A stretch of DNA of 5,380 nt from an uncultured Litorivicinus sp. (GCA_938091715.1 CALKMT010000169.1:1-5380), one strand, 5' to 3'; numbered from the stretch's first letter, positions 1-5,380 are shown. Made by a program: numbers and translations. The notes: generated by a model not told the origin, from the sequence alone.

Positions 1-387
1 GAGGGCGATCTGGTCGCTCACCTGGTCGAGCTGACCGGCGGCGGCGCGGATTACAGCTTTGAGTGCATCGGCAACACCAACGTCATGCGCCAAGCCCTGG
101 AGTGCGCCCACAAAGGTTGGGGCGAGAGCATCATCATCGGCGTCGCCGGTGCCGGCCAAGAAATCAGCACCCGCCCCTTCCAGTTGGTCACCGGACGCTC
201 ATGGCGCGGCAGTGCCTTTGGTGGCGCCCGAGGCCGTACCGACGTGCCCCAGATCGTGGACTGGTACATGGACGGCAAGATCCAAATCGATCCCATGATC
301 ACCCACACCCTGGATCTAGAGGACATCAACAAAGGGTTTGAGCTGATGCACAGCGGCGAATCCATTCGCAGCGTGGTGGTGTTCTGA
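1..387 (+). CDS. frmA: S-(hydroxymethyl)glutathione dehydrogenase / class III alcohol dehydrogenase, C-terminal part (5' end outside window)
   Basis: The reading frame is open from base 1 and encodes the last 128 residues before a TGA. The family is about 370 residues long, so roughly two thirds (the catalytic zinc domain and most of the Rossmann fold) lies upstream of the window. The visible part has the end of the coenzyme domain (FECIGN, then a GVAGAG stretch), the GRSWRGSAFGG segment followed by GRTDVP, and the terminal LEDINKGFELMHSGESIRSVVVF-type tail typical of class III enzymes. The Arg in SIRSVV corresponds to the anion-pocket Arg of this class, which recognises the glutathione adduct. 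The enzyme oxidises S-(hydroxymethyl)glutathione, formed from formaldehyde and glutathione, to S-formylglutathione with NAD+ in the cytoplasm. Its stop codon shares one base with the start of the next gene, the hydrolase for its product, which supports the call strongly. The symbol adhC is also used for this gene. Confidence 0.95.
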   Translation, partial: EGDLVAHLVELTGGGADYSFECIGNTNVMRQALECAHKGWGESIIIGVAGAGQEISTRPFQLVTGRSWRGSAFGGARGRTDVPQIVDWYMDGKIQIDPMITHTLDLEDINKGFELMHSGESIRSVVVF

Positions 388-1211
388 TGCAAGCGATCTC
401 AAGCGCCGTCGTATTTGGCGGCACTCAAAGTGTTTGGACCCATGCCTCGACGGCCACCGGGACCGACATGACCTTTGCAGTTTTTACGCCCGCCGGTGAC
501 GGCCCGTTTCCGGTCCTGTGGTACTTGTCTGGACTGACCTGCACGCACCAAAACGTCATGGACAAGGGCGAGTACCGCCGGTTAGCGGCACAGCTAGGCC
601 TGATGGTGGTCTGCCCGGACACCAGCCCCCGGGGCGAGGACGTCATGGCGCACCCGGACAACTGGCAACTGGGCGCCGGCGCTGGCTTTTACGTCGACGC
701 CACCGAGCCTGGGTATGAGCACTTTCAGATGGACCAATACATCCGCGACGAGCTGCCGGCCTTGATTAGCCAGCACTTTCCGGCGGACATGAGCCGTCAG
801 GGCATCACAGGGCACTCCATGGGCGGTCATGGTGCTCTAACTCAAGCCCTGCGAAGCCCCGAGCGATTCAAAAGCTGCAGCGCCTTTGCACCGATCGTGA
901 ATCCCTCCAGTGCCGACTGGAGTCGCGGTGCCCTAACCGCTTATCTGGGCGCGGACGAGCAGCGCTGGGCGGACTACGACGCGGTGCGCTTGATCCAGCA
1001 AGGGGCCCGCTTCCCCGAGTTGCTAATCGATCAAGGCGAGGCCGACAGTTTCTTGCAGGACGGCCTGCGCCCTTGGTTGTTGCAGGACGCCTGCGAGGGC
1101 ACGGACATCCAACTGACCCTGCGCATGCAGCCTGGGTATGACCACTCGTATTTCTTTATTTCGACCTTTATGGACGATCACCTACGTTGGCATGCCGAGC
1201 GCCTGGCCTGA
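387..1211 (+). CDS. fghA: S-formylglutathione hydrolase
   Basis: This 274-residue serine hydrolase has the alpha/beta-hydrolase fold and about the usual family length (near 280). It hydrolyses S-formylglutathione to formate and glutathione, the second step of glutathione-dependent formaldehyde oxidation. Visible motifs are the LSGLTCT segment with the conserved Cys52, the PDTSPRG stretch (78-83), the nucleophile elbow GHSMGGHGA with Ser144, the acid DQGEADSFL with Asp220, and the catalytic His253 in YDHSYFF; the triad is therefore complete. Its ATG overlaps the stop of the upstream dehydrogenase by one base (TGATG), and no strong Shine-Dalgarno is seen, so translation is probably coupled. In enterobacteria the same gene is frmB or yeiG. 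An 88-base gap separates it from the next gene, so whether the downstream block belongs to the same transcript is open. Nothing is odd in the protein itself. Confidence 0.96.
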   Translation: MQAISSAVVFGGTQSVWTHASTATGTDMTFAVFTPAGDGPFPVLWYLSGLTCTHQNVMDKGEYRRLAAQLGLMVVCPDTSPRGEDVMAHPDNWQLGAGAGFYVDATEPGYEHFQMDQYIRDELPALISQHFPADMSRQGITGHSMGGHGALTQALRSPERFKSCSAFAPIVNPSSADWSRGALTAYLGADEQRWADYDAVRLIQQGARFPELLIDQGEADSFLQDGLRPWLLQDACEGTDIQLTLRMQPGYDHSYFFISTFMDDHLRWHAERLA

Positions 1212-1299
1212 CATCGAATTCTTCGATATCTGGTGCCAACAATCCTAAGCCTGCAGCGCTGACGCCTTTGATAGCCTGCAGGTCTGCTTGGAGACTCTG
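1212..1299 (+). other. Intergenic gap with small repeats before the aldolase operon
   Basis: This is the only sizeable + strand gap in the window. It contains a 6-bp perfect inverted repeat with a 3-base loop (ATCGAA/TTCGAT, 1213-1227) just after the fghA stop, then two copies of AGCCTGCAG (1248-1256 and 1273-1281) whose starts are 25 bases apart. Because CTGCAG is a palindrome, the two copies can also pair as a 7-bp stem (1250-1256 with 1276-1282). No convincing -10/-35 pair and no T-tract typical of an intrinsic terminator were seen. The region may hold a promoter or operator for the downstream genes, but that is inference. Confidence 0.35.
1290..1293 (+). promoter_or_regulatory. Ribosome binding site of the aldolase-family gene
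   Basis: GGAG lies 6 bases before the ATG at 1300. A TTG at 1288-1290 is in the same frame and would give four extra residues, but it overlaps this site and has no good site of its own, so the ATG at 1300 is chosen as the start. Confidence 0.7.
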
Positions 1300-2034
1300 A
1301 TGACTACACTTGCGCAAGAAAAAGAACAGGTCCGCATCGATCTGGCCGCGATGTTCCGCCTGACCGCCGAATTTGGCTGGGACGACACCATTTGGAACCA
1401 CATCACCGCCCGGGTGCCCGGCGAGGGCAATCGGTTTTACATGCACCGGTTTGGACTGGGCTATGACGAGGTCACGGCCTCGAATCTGATCGTAGTCGAC
1501 GAGCAAGGCCAGGTCATCGAGGGGCCCGAGGACGTCAACACCGCGGGCTTTATCATTCACAGCGCGATCCACCTAGCTGAAACCCACAAGCACAACCGGT
1601 TCGTGTTCCACGCACACCCCAAAAGCGCGATTGCCGCCACCGCCTTCCAAGAGGTCCCTTTCTTTGTTCAGGACAGCTCGATGCTGTACGGCAAGGTGGG
1701 CTATCACGACTGGGAAGGCCTCAGCATTGATCCCGATGAGCGCCACCGGATTGCCGCCAATCTGGGCGATAATTCCGTGCTGATCATGCGCAATCATGGC
1801 TTTTTGACCGTCGGCGAGACCGCCGGCGAGTGCTTTATGAACATGTACTACGCCGTTCGGCTGTGTGAAGTGGCCTTGCAGGTCGCGGCCTGTCAGGGCG
1901 TGCCCCTGGCAGAAACCGATCCACAGATGTGGGCCCTGGCCAGCCAACAGTACGAATCGTTTTCACCGGGCAAATACGAATGGCCGGCTCTAAAGCGCAA
2001 GCTGGATCGCATTGATCCGAGCTACCAACACTGA
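1300..2034 (+). CDS. Class II aldolase/adducin family protein (substrate unknown)
   Basis: This 244-residue single-domain protein is of the PF00596 class II aldolase/adducin fold, which includes fuculose-phosphate aldolase, ribulose-phosphate 4-epimerase, 3-oxo-tetronate-phosphate decarboxylases and the CloR-type oxygenases. Visible are WNHITARVP (32-40), corresponding to the family's N-terminal substrate loop, and three likely metal-binding histidines: His104 and His106 in FHAHP, and His166 in RNHGFL. The 62-residue spacing from the first to the last agrees with the family. The residue that is Glu in fuculose aldolase, or Asp in the epimerase, four positions before the conserved His87, is Gly83 here (TAGFIIHSAIH). 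Classical aldol chemistry by that acid is therefore unlikely; decarboxylation, oxygenation or another reaction is possible. The start is set by the GGAG site. The gene is followed without a gap by a beta-hydroxyacid dehydrogenase (one-base overlap), a pairing familiar from sugar-acid pathways. The fold call is firm; the reaction is unknown. Confidence 0.88.
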   Translation: MTTLAQEKEQVRIDLAAMFRLTAEFGWDDTIWNHITARVPGEGNRFYMHRFGLGYDEVTASNLIVVDEQGQVIEGPEDVNTAGFIIHSAIHLAETHKHNRFVFHAHPKSAIAATAFQEVPFFVQDSSMLYGKVGYHDWEGLSIDPDERHRIAANLGDNSVLIMRNHGFLTVGETAGECFMNMYYAVRLCEVALQVAACQGVPLAETDPQMWALASQQYESFSPGKYEWPALKRKLDRIDPSYQH

Positions 2035-2924
2035 TGAGTACGCGGGTTGGGATTATTGGCCTGGGCAACATGGGCTCGGGCATGGCGTGCAATTTACAGC
2101 GCCATCTGGCCGCACAGGGTAGCCGCCTGCGGGTGTTTGACCTGGACCCGGCCAAGGTGCAAACCCAGGTCGACAACGGCGCCGAGGCCTGTGAGTCGGC
2201 ACAGGATCTGATAACCCAGGTTGATATGCTGTTTACCTCGCTGCCCAGCGCCGTCCAGATTGATGCCCTGGCACCGCAGATTTTTGCCCAGGGCACCACG
2301 GCCCTGACCTGGTTTGAAACCAGTACCAACGACTTGGCCCACTGGCAAGCGTTGCGCGATCAAGCCCCATCGTCGATGCAACTAATCGACGCGCCCATTA
2401 CTGGGGGTTACGAGGGCGCTCGGGATGGCACCCTGACGGTGCTGATGGGAGGCGAGCCCGAGGCGATTGAGCCGCACCGCGCCCTGCTTGCGTCGATCTC
2501 GAAGAAAGCCCAGCACATGGGCCCCGCAGGAGCTGGTTACATCACCAAGCTGGCCCAACTGCACCTGAATTACCTGGTCGCCCTGGGCATGGGCGAGGCC
2601 CTGATGTTAGGCGCCAAAGGGGGCTTGGACCTGCGCACCCTGCACCAAGTTCTGATGAACAGCTGCGCTCAGAGTTACGTCGTCGACGCCTATACCCCCC
2701 GGGTGTTGGATGGCTCTTACGACCCGTCCTTTGCCCTGGGGTTGGCGCGCAAGGACATGGCCCTGATCAACCAGTTGGGCCAGCACCTGCAAGTACCGCT
2801 GGAGCTTGGACAGCAAGTCCTGGCGGCCTATGACCAGGCGACCGAACAGTACGGCGCCGAAGCACCGCACCTAAGCGTCCTGCGACGCATTGAAGACGCC
2901 ACCAACACCCCGCTGCGCTCATGA
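2034..2924 (+). CDS. NAD(P)-dependent beta-hydroxyacid dehydrogenase (3-hydroxyisobutyrate dehydrogenase family)
   Basis: The protein has 296 residues, the normal length of the family that includes 3-hydroxyisobutyrate dehydrogenase, tartronate semialdehyde reductase (GarR) and L-threonate dehydrogenase (LtnD). The N-terminal Rossmann fold starts at residue 5 with GIIGLGNMGSGMA (6-18). An Asp at the end of the second strand (VFDLDP, Asp36) favours NAD+ over NADP+. The substrate-binding DAPITGG motif is at 119-125. The GPAGAGYITK stretch (163-172) carries the catalytic Lys172, and the all-alpha C-terminal domain contains the conserved ARKDMALI (238-245). The Asn usually found three residues after the catalytic Lys is Gln175, which may change substrate choice. 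The start overlaps the aldolase stop by one base (TGATG) and the end overlaps the next start as ATGA. No Shine-Dalgarno is obvious, so translation is probably coupled. It likely oxidises a hydroxy acid, or reduces a semialdehyde, made or used by its operon partners; the substrate is not determined. Confidence 0.92.
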   Translation: MSTRVGIIGLGNMGSGMACNLQRHLAAQGSRLRVFDLDPAKVQTQVDNGAEACESAQDLITQVDMLFTSLPSAVQIDALAPQIFAQGTTALTWFETSTNDLAHWQALRDQAPSSMQLIDAPITGGYEGARDGTLTVLMGGEPEAIEPHRALLASISKKAQHMGPAGAGYITKLAQLHLNYLVALGMGEALMLGAKGGLDLRTLHQVLMNSCAQSYVVDAYTPRVLDGSYDPSFALGLARKDMALINQLGQHLQVPLELGQQVLAAYDQATEQYGAEAPHLSVLRRIEDATNTPLRS

Positions 2925-3997
2925 TTCGCTCCTACCAGGTGTCGCTGGTCGAATTGCCCCTGCCGCGTCCCATGGCGACCGCCATTCATCGCACCGAGGC
3001 GGTGTATTGCGCCCTGTTGCAGGTGCAAACCGACGACGCCGAGGGGCAGTCCTTTGTGTTCAGCCTGAACCGCCATCGAGCCCTGGCCCTGAAACCCATG
3101 ATCGACAGCCTGGCGGCGATTTATGTGCAGGCCGACGAGAACGCGGTGGAGTCCCTGTGGCAGCAAGCCCTGGCCGATCTGAACCCGGTCGGCACCCAGG
3201 GCTTTGCAATATCTGCCCTAACCGCCTGGGACACTGCGGTTTGGGATGCCATTGGCTGCGCCCGACAAATGCCCCTGTGCCAGATGTTTGGGCAGGTCCG
3301 GGATCAGGTGCCCACCTATGCCAGCAGCGGGCTGTGGCTGGACCAATCGATCGACGAATTGATCAACGAGGCCGCGGATTTTGCGGCCCAGGGGTTTCGC
3401 CAAATCAAACTGCGGGTGGATGGCGACATTCAGGCCAGCGCCGACCGTGCCATGGCCCTGCGTCAGGCCCTGGGCGACTCGATCGGGATTCTGGCCGATG
3501 CCAATCAGTCGCTGGACGTAGACACCGCGATTCAACTGGCCCGGGCGCTGGAGCGGGCGGACATTGTGTGGCTAGAAGAGCCGGTGATTCACCACGACCT
3601 GGCCGGCCAACGTCAGGTCAAGGACTCAAGCCCGATCCCGATCGCCAGCGGCGAGACCGATTACACCGCCCGAGGGCTGGAACCGACCCTGGCCGCGGGC
3701 GCCACGGATGTGCTGATGCCGGATCTGCAACGCATGGGTGGGCTGAGCGAAATGCGTGTGGTTAGTGACTTGGCCGCGCGCTATCACACCCCGATTTCGA
3801 CGCACATTTTTACCGAGTACAGCCTGTCGATCGCAGGTTCCGCGCCCAACTGCATCAGCGTCGAGCACGTGGACTGGTTTGCCGGGCTGTTTACCCAGCC
3901 GGTGGTGATTGATCAGGGGCAAGCCCAGATACCGAGCGGTCCAGGCACCGGCTTTCGCTTTGACCTGGACCGCATTCGGGATGGCTTAATCGGATAA
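2921..3997 (+). CDS. Mandelate racemase-type enolase superfamily enzyme (putative acid-sugar dehydratase or racemase/epimerase)
   Basis: This is a 358-residue enolase-superfamily protein: an N-terminal capping domain (about 1-125) and a C-terminal modified TIM barrel. The catalytic set of the mandelate racemase subgroup can be read in order: K163-L-R165 on the second strand; metal ligands Asp193 (in DANQ), Glu219 (in WLEEP) and Glu245 (in SGE); Asp268 (in MPDLQRMGG) and His295 (in STHIF), forming the His-Asp dyad; and Glu315. This subgroup abstracts the proton alpha to a carboxylate, with Mg2+ stabilising the enediolate, and then dehydrates or epimerises the acid. The second Lys of the usual K-x-K is Arg165, so the His-Asp dyad is probably the working base. 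The gene begins inside the dehydrogenase stop (ATGA overlap), making it the third gene of a tight operon. Its 3' end overlaps the convergent oxygenase gene by 12 bases. The subgroup is clear; the substrate is unknown. Confidence 0.9.
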   Translation: MIRSYQVSLVELPLPRPMATAIHRTEAVYCALLQVQTDDAEGQSFVFSLNRHRALALKPMIDSLAAIYVQADENAVESLWQQALADLNPVGTQGFAISALTAWDTAVWDAIGCARQMPLCQMFGQVRDQVPTYASSGLWLDQSIDELINEAADFAAQGFRQIKLRVDGDIQASADRAMALRQALGDSIGILADANQSLDVDTAIQLARALERADIVWLEEPVIHHDLAGQRQVKDSSPIPIASGETDYTARGLEPTLAAGATDVLMPDLQRMGGLSEMRVVSDLAARYHTPISTHIFTEYSLSIAGSAPNCISVEHVDWFAGLFTQPVVIDQGQAQIPSGPGTGFRFDLDRIRDGLIG

Positions 3998-4861
3998 CTT
4001 GTCGATGCGTGCGCTGTTCTCGCGCTCGTAATGGACCGCCGTGGCCCGGCCATAAATCTGTTTTGAGCGCTCGGGCAAATTGACCGTCTGCGGATCCCGG
4101 GTATAGGTCGGCAAGGCAATATAGCGATTGCGGGCGCCAGACACCTGGGTCACTCGATGCATCGAGTAGCGCCCCTTAAAGATCTGCATGTCACCCTCTT
4201 TTAGCGGTAACTCTTGGACTGGCGTACGATCCCCTTCCAGGGCAGCCTGAACATCTGCATAGCGCTCGTCCTCGGGGTTTCGGATGTCTGGGCAGTACTC
4301 AAACACCCCACCCTGCTCGGCCTCCTGGACCAGCAAACTGACCGTGTAGGCATTGCCGTCAAAGTGCCAGGGAAAGTAATCCCCCGGCCGCATGACGCCG
4401 TAGGGGTTACGCCCCAACGGATCGGCCCAACAGTAAATCTCGGGATCACGCAAACAGTCCGCAACAAACCGGCGCATGATCTCGCTGTCGTACAGGACTG
4501 TCATCGGCGAATCCGGGGCAATCAAATCCGAGTTAAAAAACCCACTGGAGCGACGCTCGAAAAAGTTGCGCGGATGATCGGTGGCCAGGGTCGGGTCGGG
4601 CTTGGAAAAATACGGATTGTGCGAGTTTTCAGACCAGTACACCTGATCCAGGCCGGCCTCAATTTCTTGCTTCATGACCGCCAGGGCCTCGGGCAGAATA
4701 AACTCCGGCAGGCAGCTGCAGCCGACACTGTCCAAGCCCTGACGGGCCAACGCCACGACCTCGGCCCGAGCCGACGAGTCCATCTGATCAATCGGATATC
4801 GCTTCAGATTTAAGATGTCTTCGAGCGCCAGGGCCGGAAGGCCCGAAATTACCGCATTCAT
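3986..4861 (-). CDS. 2-oxoglutarate/Fe(II)-dependent oxygenase, ArpA/BesD-like family
   Basis: The protein has 291 residues. The metal triad of Fe(II)/2-oxoglutarate oxygenases is visible: His166 and Asp168 in WHFDGN, and His235 in RYSMHRV. Arg244 or Arg246, in GARNRY, is a candidate 2-oxoglutarate anchor. The surroundings (LLVQEAEQGGVFEYCPDIR at about 176-194, then GDMQIFKGRYSMHRV, then a QIYGR tail at 268-272) match proteins annotated as ArpA-like and their relatives, the BesD-type amino-acid halogenases. The halogenases have Gly instead of the metal-binding Asp. With Asp168 present, this protein should be a hydroxylase or demethylase rather than a halogenase. The start is supported by AGGAG at 4868-4872. 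No signal peptide is seen, so it is probably cytoplasmic. It follows an M24-family gene by 68 bases on the same strand. Hydroxylating an N- or O-methyl group would release formaldehyde, which would fit the nearby frmA/fghA pair, but that is inference. Confidence 0.87.
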   Translation of the reverse strand: MNAVISGLPALALEDILNLKRYPIDQMDSSARAEVVALARQGLDSVGCSCLPEFILPEALAVMKQEIEAGLDQVYWSENSHNPYFSKPDPTLATDHPRNFFERRSSGFFNSDLIAPDSPMTVLYDSEIMRRFVADCLRDPEIYCWADPLGRNPYGVMRPGDYFPWHFDGNAYTVSLLVQEAEQGGVFEYCPDIRNPEDERYADVQAALEGDRTPVQELPLKEGDMQIFKGRYSMHRVTQVSGARNRYIALPTYTRDPQTVNLPERSKQIYGRATAVHYERENSARIDKLSD

Positions 4862-4906
4862 TGCCTGCTCCTGTTATTTACTGCAGTTTGCGCCGGGATT
4901 TCGGGC
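4841..4906. repeat. 9-bp inverted repeat flanking the oxygenase start
   Basis: GCCCGAAAT at 4841-4849 is the exact reverse complement of ATTTCGGGC at 4898-4906, with a 48-base spacer that contains the oxygenase start codon and its ribosome binding site. In the transcript the arms could close a long loop around the initiation region. The inner arm is inside the coding sequence, so chance is a real alternative. Confidence 0.4.
4868..4872 (-). promoter_or_regulatory. Ribosome binding site of the 2-oxoglutarate oxygenase gene
   Basis: Read on the - strand, AGGAG lies 6 bases before the ATG at 4861-4859. This is a strong site and fixes the start. It sits in a 68-base gap after the M24 gene, in which I see no clear intrinsic terminator or promoter. 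It also lies between the arms of the inverted repeat at 4841-4906. Confidence 0.75.
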
Positions 4907-4929
4907 AAGAAAAACGAATTGAAATGAAC

Positions 4930-5380
4930 TCAAACATCGGCTTTCTCGATCATCAAATCGGCCTCGTACTGAAAGCGGGTCATCTGTTCGGCGCCATTGG
5001 CCGTGATCAAGAACATGTCCTCAAGCTTGACCCCGTGCCCGCCGCCCTGGGCCCCGGAATAGCTTTCAACGCTGATCACCATGTTCGGCTCTAACACGCC
5101 GTGGTAATCCCCCATGGGCCAGTCCTCGGGGTAATACACCTTGGGAAACTCGTCACACAGCCCACAGCCATGAAAGGCGCACACGTAGCGCTGCTCGCGA
5201 TAGATCGGATCCCGGGCATAGGCGTTTTGAGACAGGCTAAGCAGATCCACGCCAGGGCGCAGTAATGACCGGTTGTGTTGGATTTCCTGCCAGGCATGTT
5301 GGTACGCATGGCACTGCTCATCTGTGGCCACCCCATCGCACATCCAGGTACGGGAAATGTCCGCCAGGTACCCCATCGGT
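4930..5380 (-). CDS. M24-family metallohydrolase (creatinase/Xaa-Pro peptidase fold, DddP-like), C-terminal part (5' end outside window)
   Basis: The frame runs off the right edge; about 149 C-terminal residues are seen, so the N-terminal creatinase domain is missing. The ATG at 5376-5374 is internal, because the frame stays open upstream and family motifs begin there. Numbering from that Met, the M24 metal ligands visible are Asp6 in LADISRTW, His69 in AFHGCGLCDE, Glu104 in SVESYSG and Glu119 in KLEDMFLIT; the first Asp of the site would lie just beyond the edge. The LADISRTW, HGCGLCDEFP, LEPNMVISVE and GVKLED segments recall the DMSP lyase DddP and its uncharacterised relatives more than classic prolidases. 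The family includes peptidases, creatinase and DddP, so the reaction cannot be fixed from this fragment. It is 68 bases upstream of the oxygenase on the same strand and probably co-transcribed with it. The M24 fold is secure; the DddP-like assignment is moderate. Confidence 0.85.
   Translation of the reverse strand, partial: PMGYLADISRTWMCDGVATDEQCHAYQHAWQEIQHNRSLLRPGVDLLSLSQNAYARDPIYREQRYVCAFHGCGLCDEFPKVYYPEDWPMGDYHGVLEPNMVISVESYSGAQGGGHGVKLEDMFLITANGAEQMTRFQYEADLMIEKADV

Noticed and set aside
1213..1227. Inverted repeat ATCGAA/TTCGAT after fghA as an intrinsic terminator
   Set aside because: The stem is only 6 bp and AT-rich, with no following T-tract, so it is unlikely to terminate by itself. 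GAATTC and GATATC palindromes here are also expected by chance.
1288..1299. TTG start giving a four-residue longer aldolase-family protein
   Set aside because: The TTG overlaps the GGAG site that sits 6 bases from the ATG at 1300, and the added residues (a start residue then ETL) match nothing known in the family.
2890..3765. 291-codon + strand open frame overlapping the end of the dehydrogenase and most of the enolase-superfamily gene
   Set aside because: Its translation is Arg/Gly/Pro-rich with no recognisable motif, and the overlapping frame at 2921-3997 has a full catalytic set. It is a GC-rich shadow frame.
1300..3997. A complete galactarate/glucarate or tetronate pathway
   Set aside because: GarL belongs to a different aldolase family, and the tetronate pathway needs a kinase and often an isomerase, none of which is present. 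Only the general logic is shared.
4352..4372. Oxygenase as a radical halogenase
   Set aside because: The metal-binding residue that is Gly or Ala in these halogenases is Asp168 here, leaving no open site for a halide.
4214..4813. 199-codon + strand open frame antisense to the oxygenase gene
   Set aside because: It lies wholly opposite a gene with an intact iron-binding triad and a good ribosome binding site. It has no recognisable motif of its own.
4862..4929. Promoter for the oxygenase in the 68-base gap
   Set aside because: On the - strand a TTGCCC and a TAAATA can be found, but the spacer between them is about 22 bases, too long for a standard sigma-70 promoter.

Overview
The window looks like a GC-rich Pseudomonadota chromosome segment. 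The glutathione-dependent formaldehyde enzymes resemble gammaproteobacterial FrmA/FghA, and the M24 protein resembles proteins common in marine heterotrophs, so a marine gammaproteobacterium is a reasonable but low-confidence guess. Coding density is very high. There are seven genes, two of them cut by the window edges. I see no tRNA, rRNA, CRISPR array, insertion sequence or regulator gene.

Layout. On the + strand, positions 1-1211 hold the 3' end of a class III alcohol dehydrogenase / S-(hydroxymethyl)glutathione dehydrogenase and a complete S-formylglutathione hydrolase. Together these oxidise formaldehyde to formate through glutathione, and they overlap by one base. An 88-base gap (1212-1299) contains small repeats and a good ribosome binding site. 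It leads into a second + strand block at 1300-3997: a class II aldolase/adducin-family protein, a 3-hydroxyisobutyrate-dehydrogenase-family (beta-hydroxyacid) dehydrogenase and a mandelate-racemase-type enolase-superfamily enzyme. Adjacent genes in this block overlap by one or four bases. On the - strand, convergent to that block and overlapping it by 12 bases, lie a 2-oxoglutarate/Fe(II) oxygenase related to the ArpA/BesD group (3986-4861) and, upstream of it, the C-terminal part of a DddP-like M24 metallohydrolase (4930 to the window edge).

How they may work together (inference). A dehydratase or epimerase of the enolase superfamily, a PF00596 aldolase/decarboxylase and a GarR/LtnD-like dehydrogenase form a familiar toolkit for sugar-acid or hydroxy-acid breakdown. 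The added oxygenase, the M24 enzyme and a formaldehyde-disposal pair suggest that the substrate carries a one-carbon group released as formaldehyde, for example by oxidative demethylation or retro-aldol cleavage. The substrate cannot be read from the sequence. Three of the enzymes depart from textbook active sites: the aldolase lacks the usual Glu/Asp, the dehydrogenase has Gln where Asn is usual, and the enolase-superfamily enzyme has K-x-R instead of K-x-K. This argues for an uncharacterised pathway rather than a known one.
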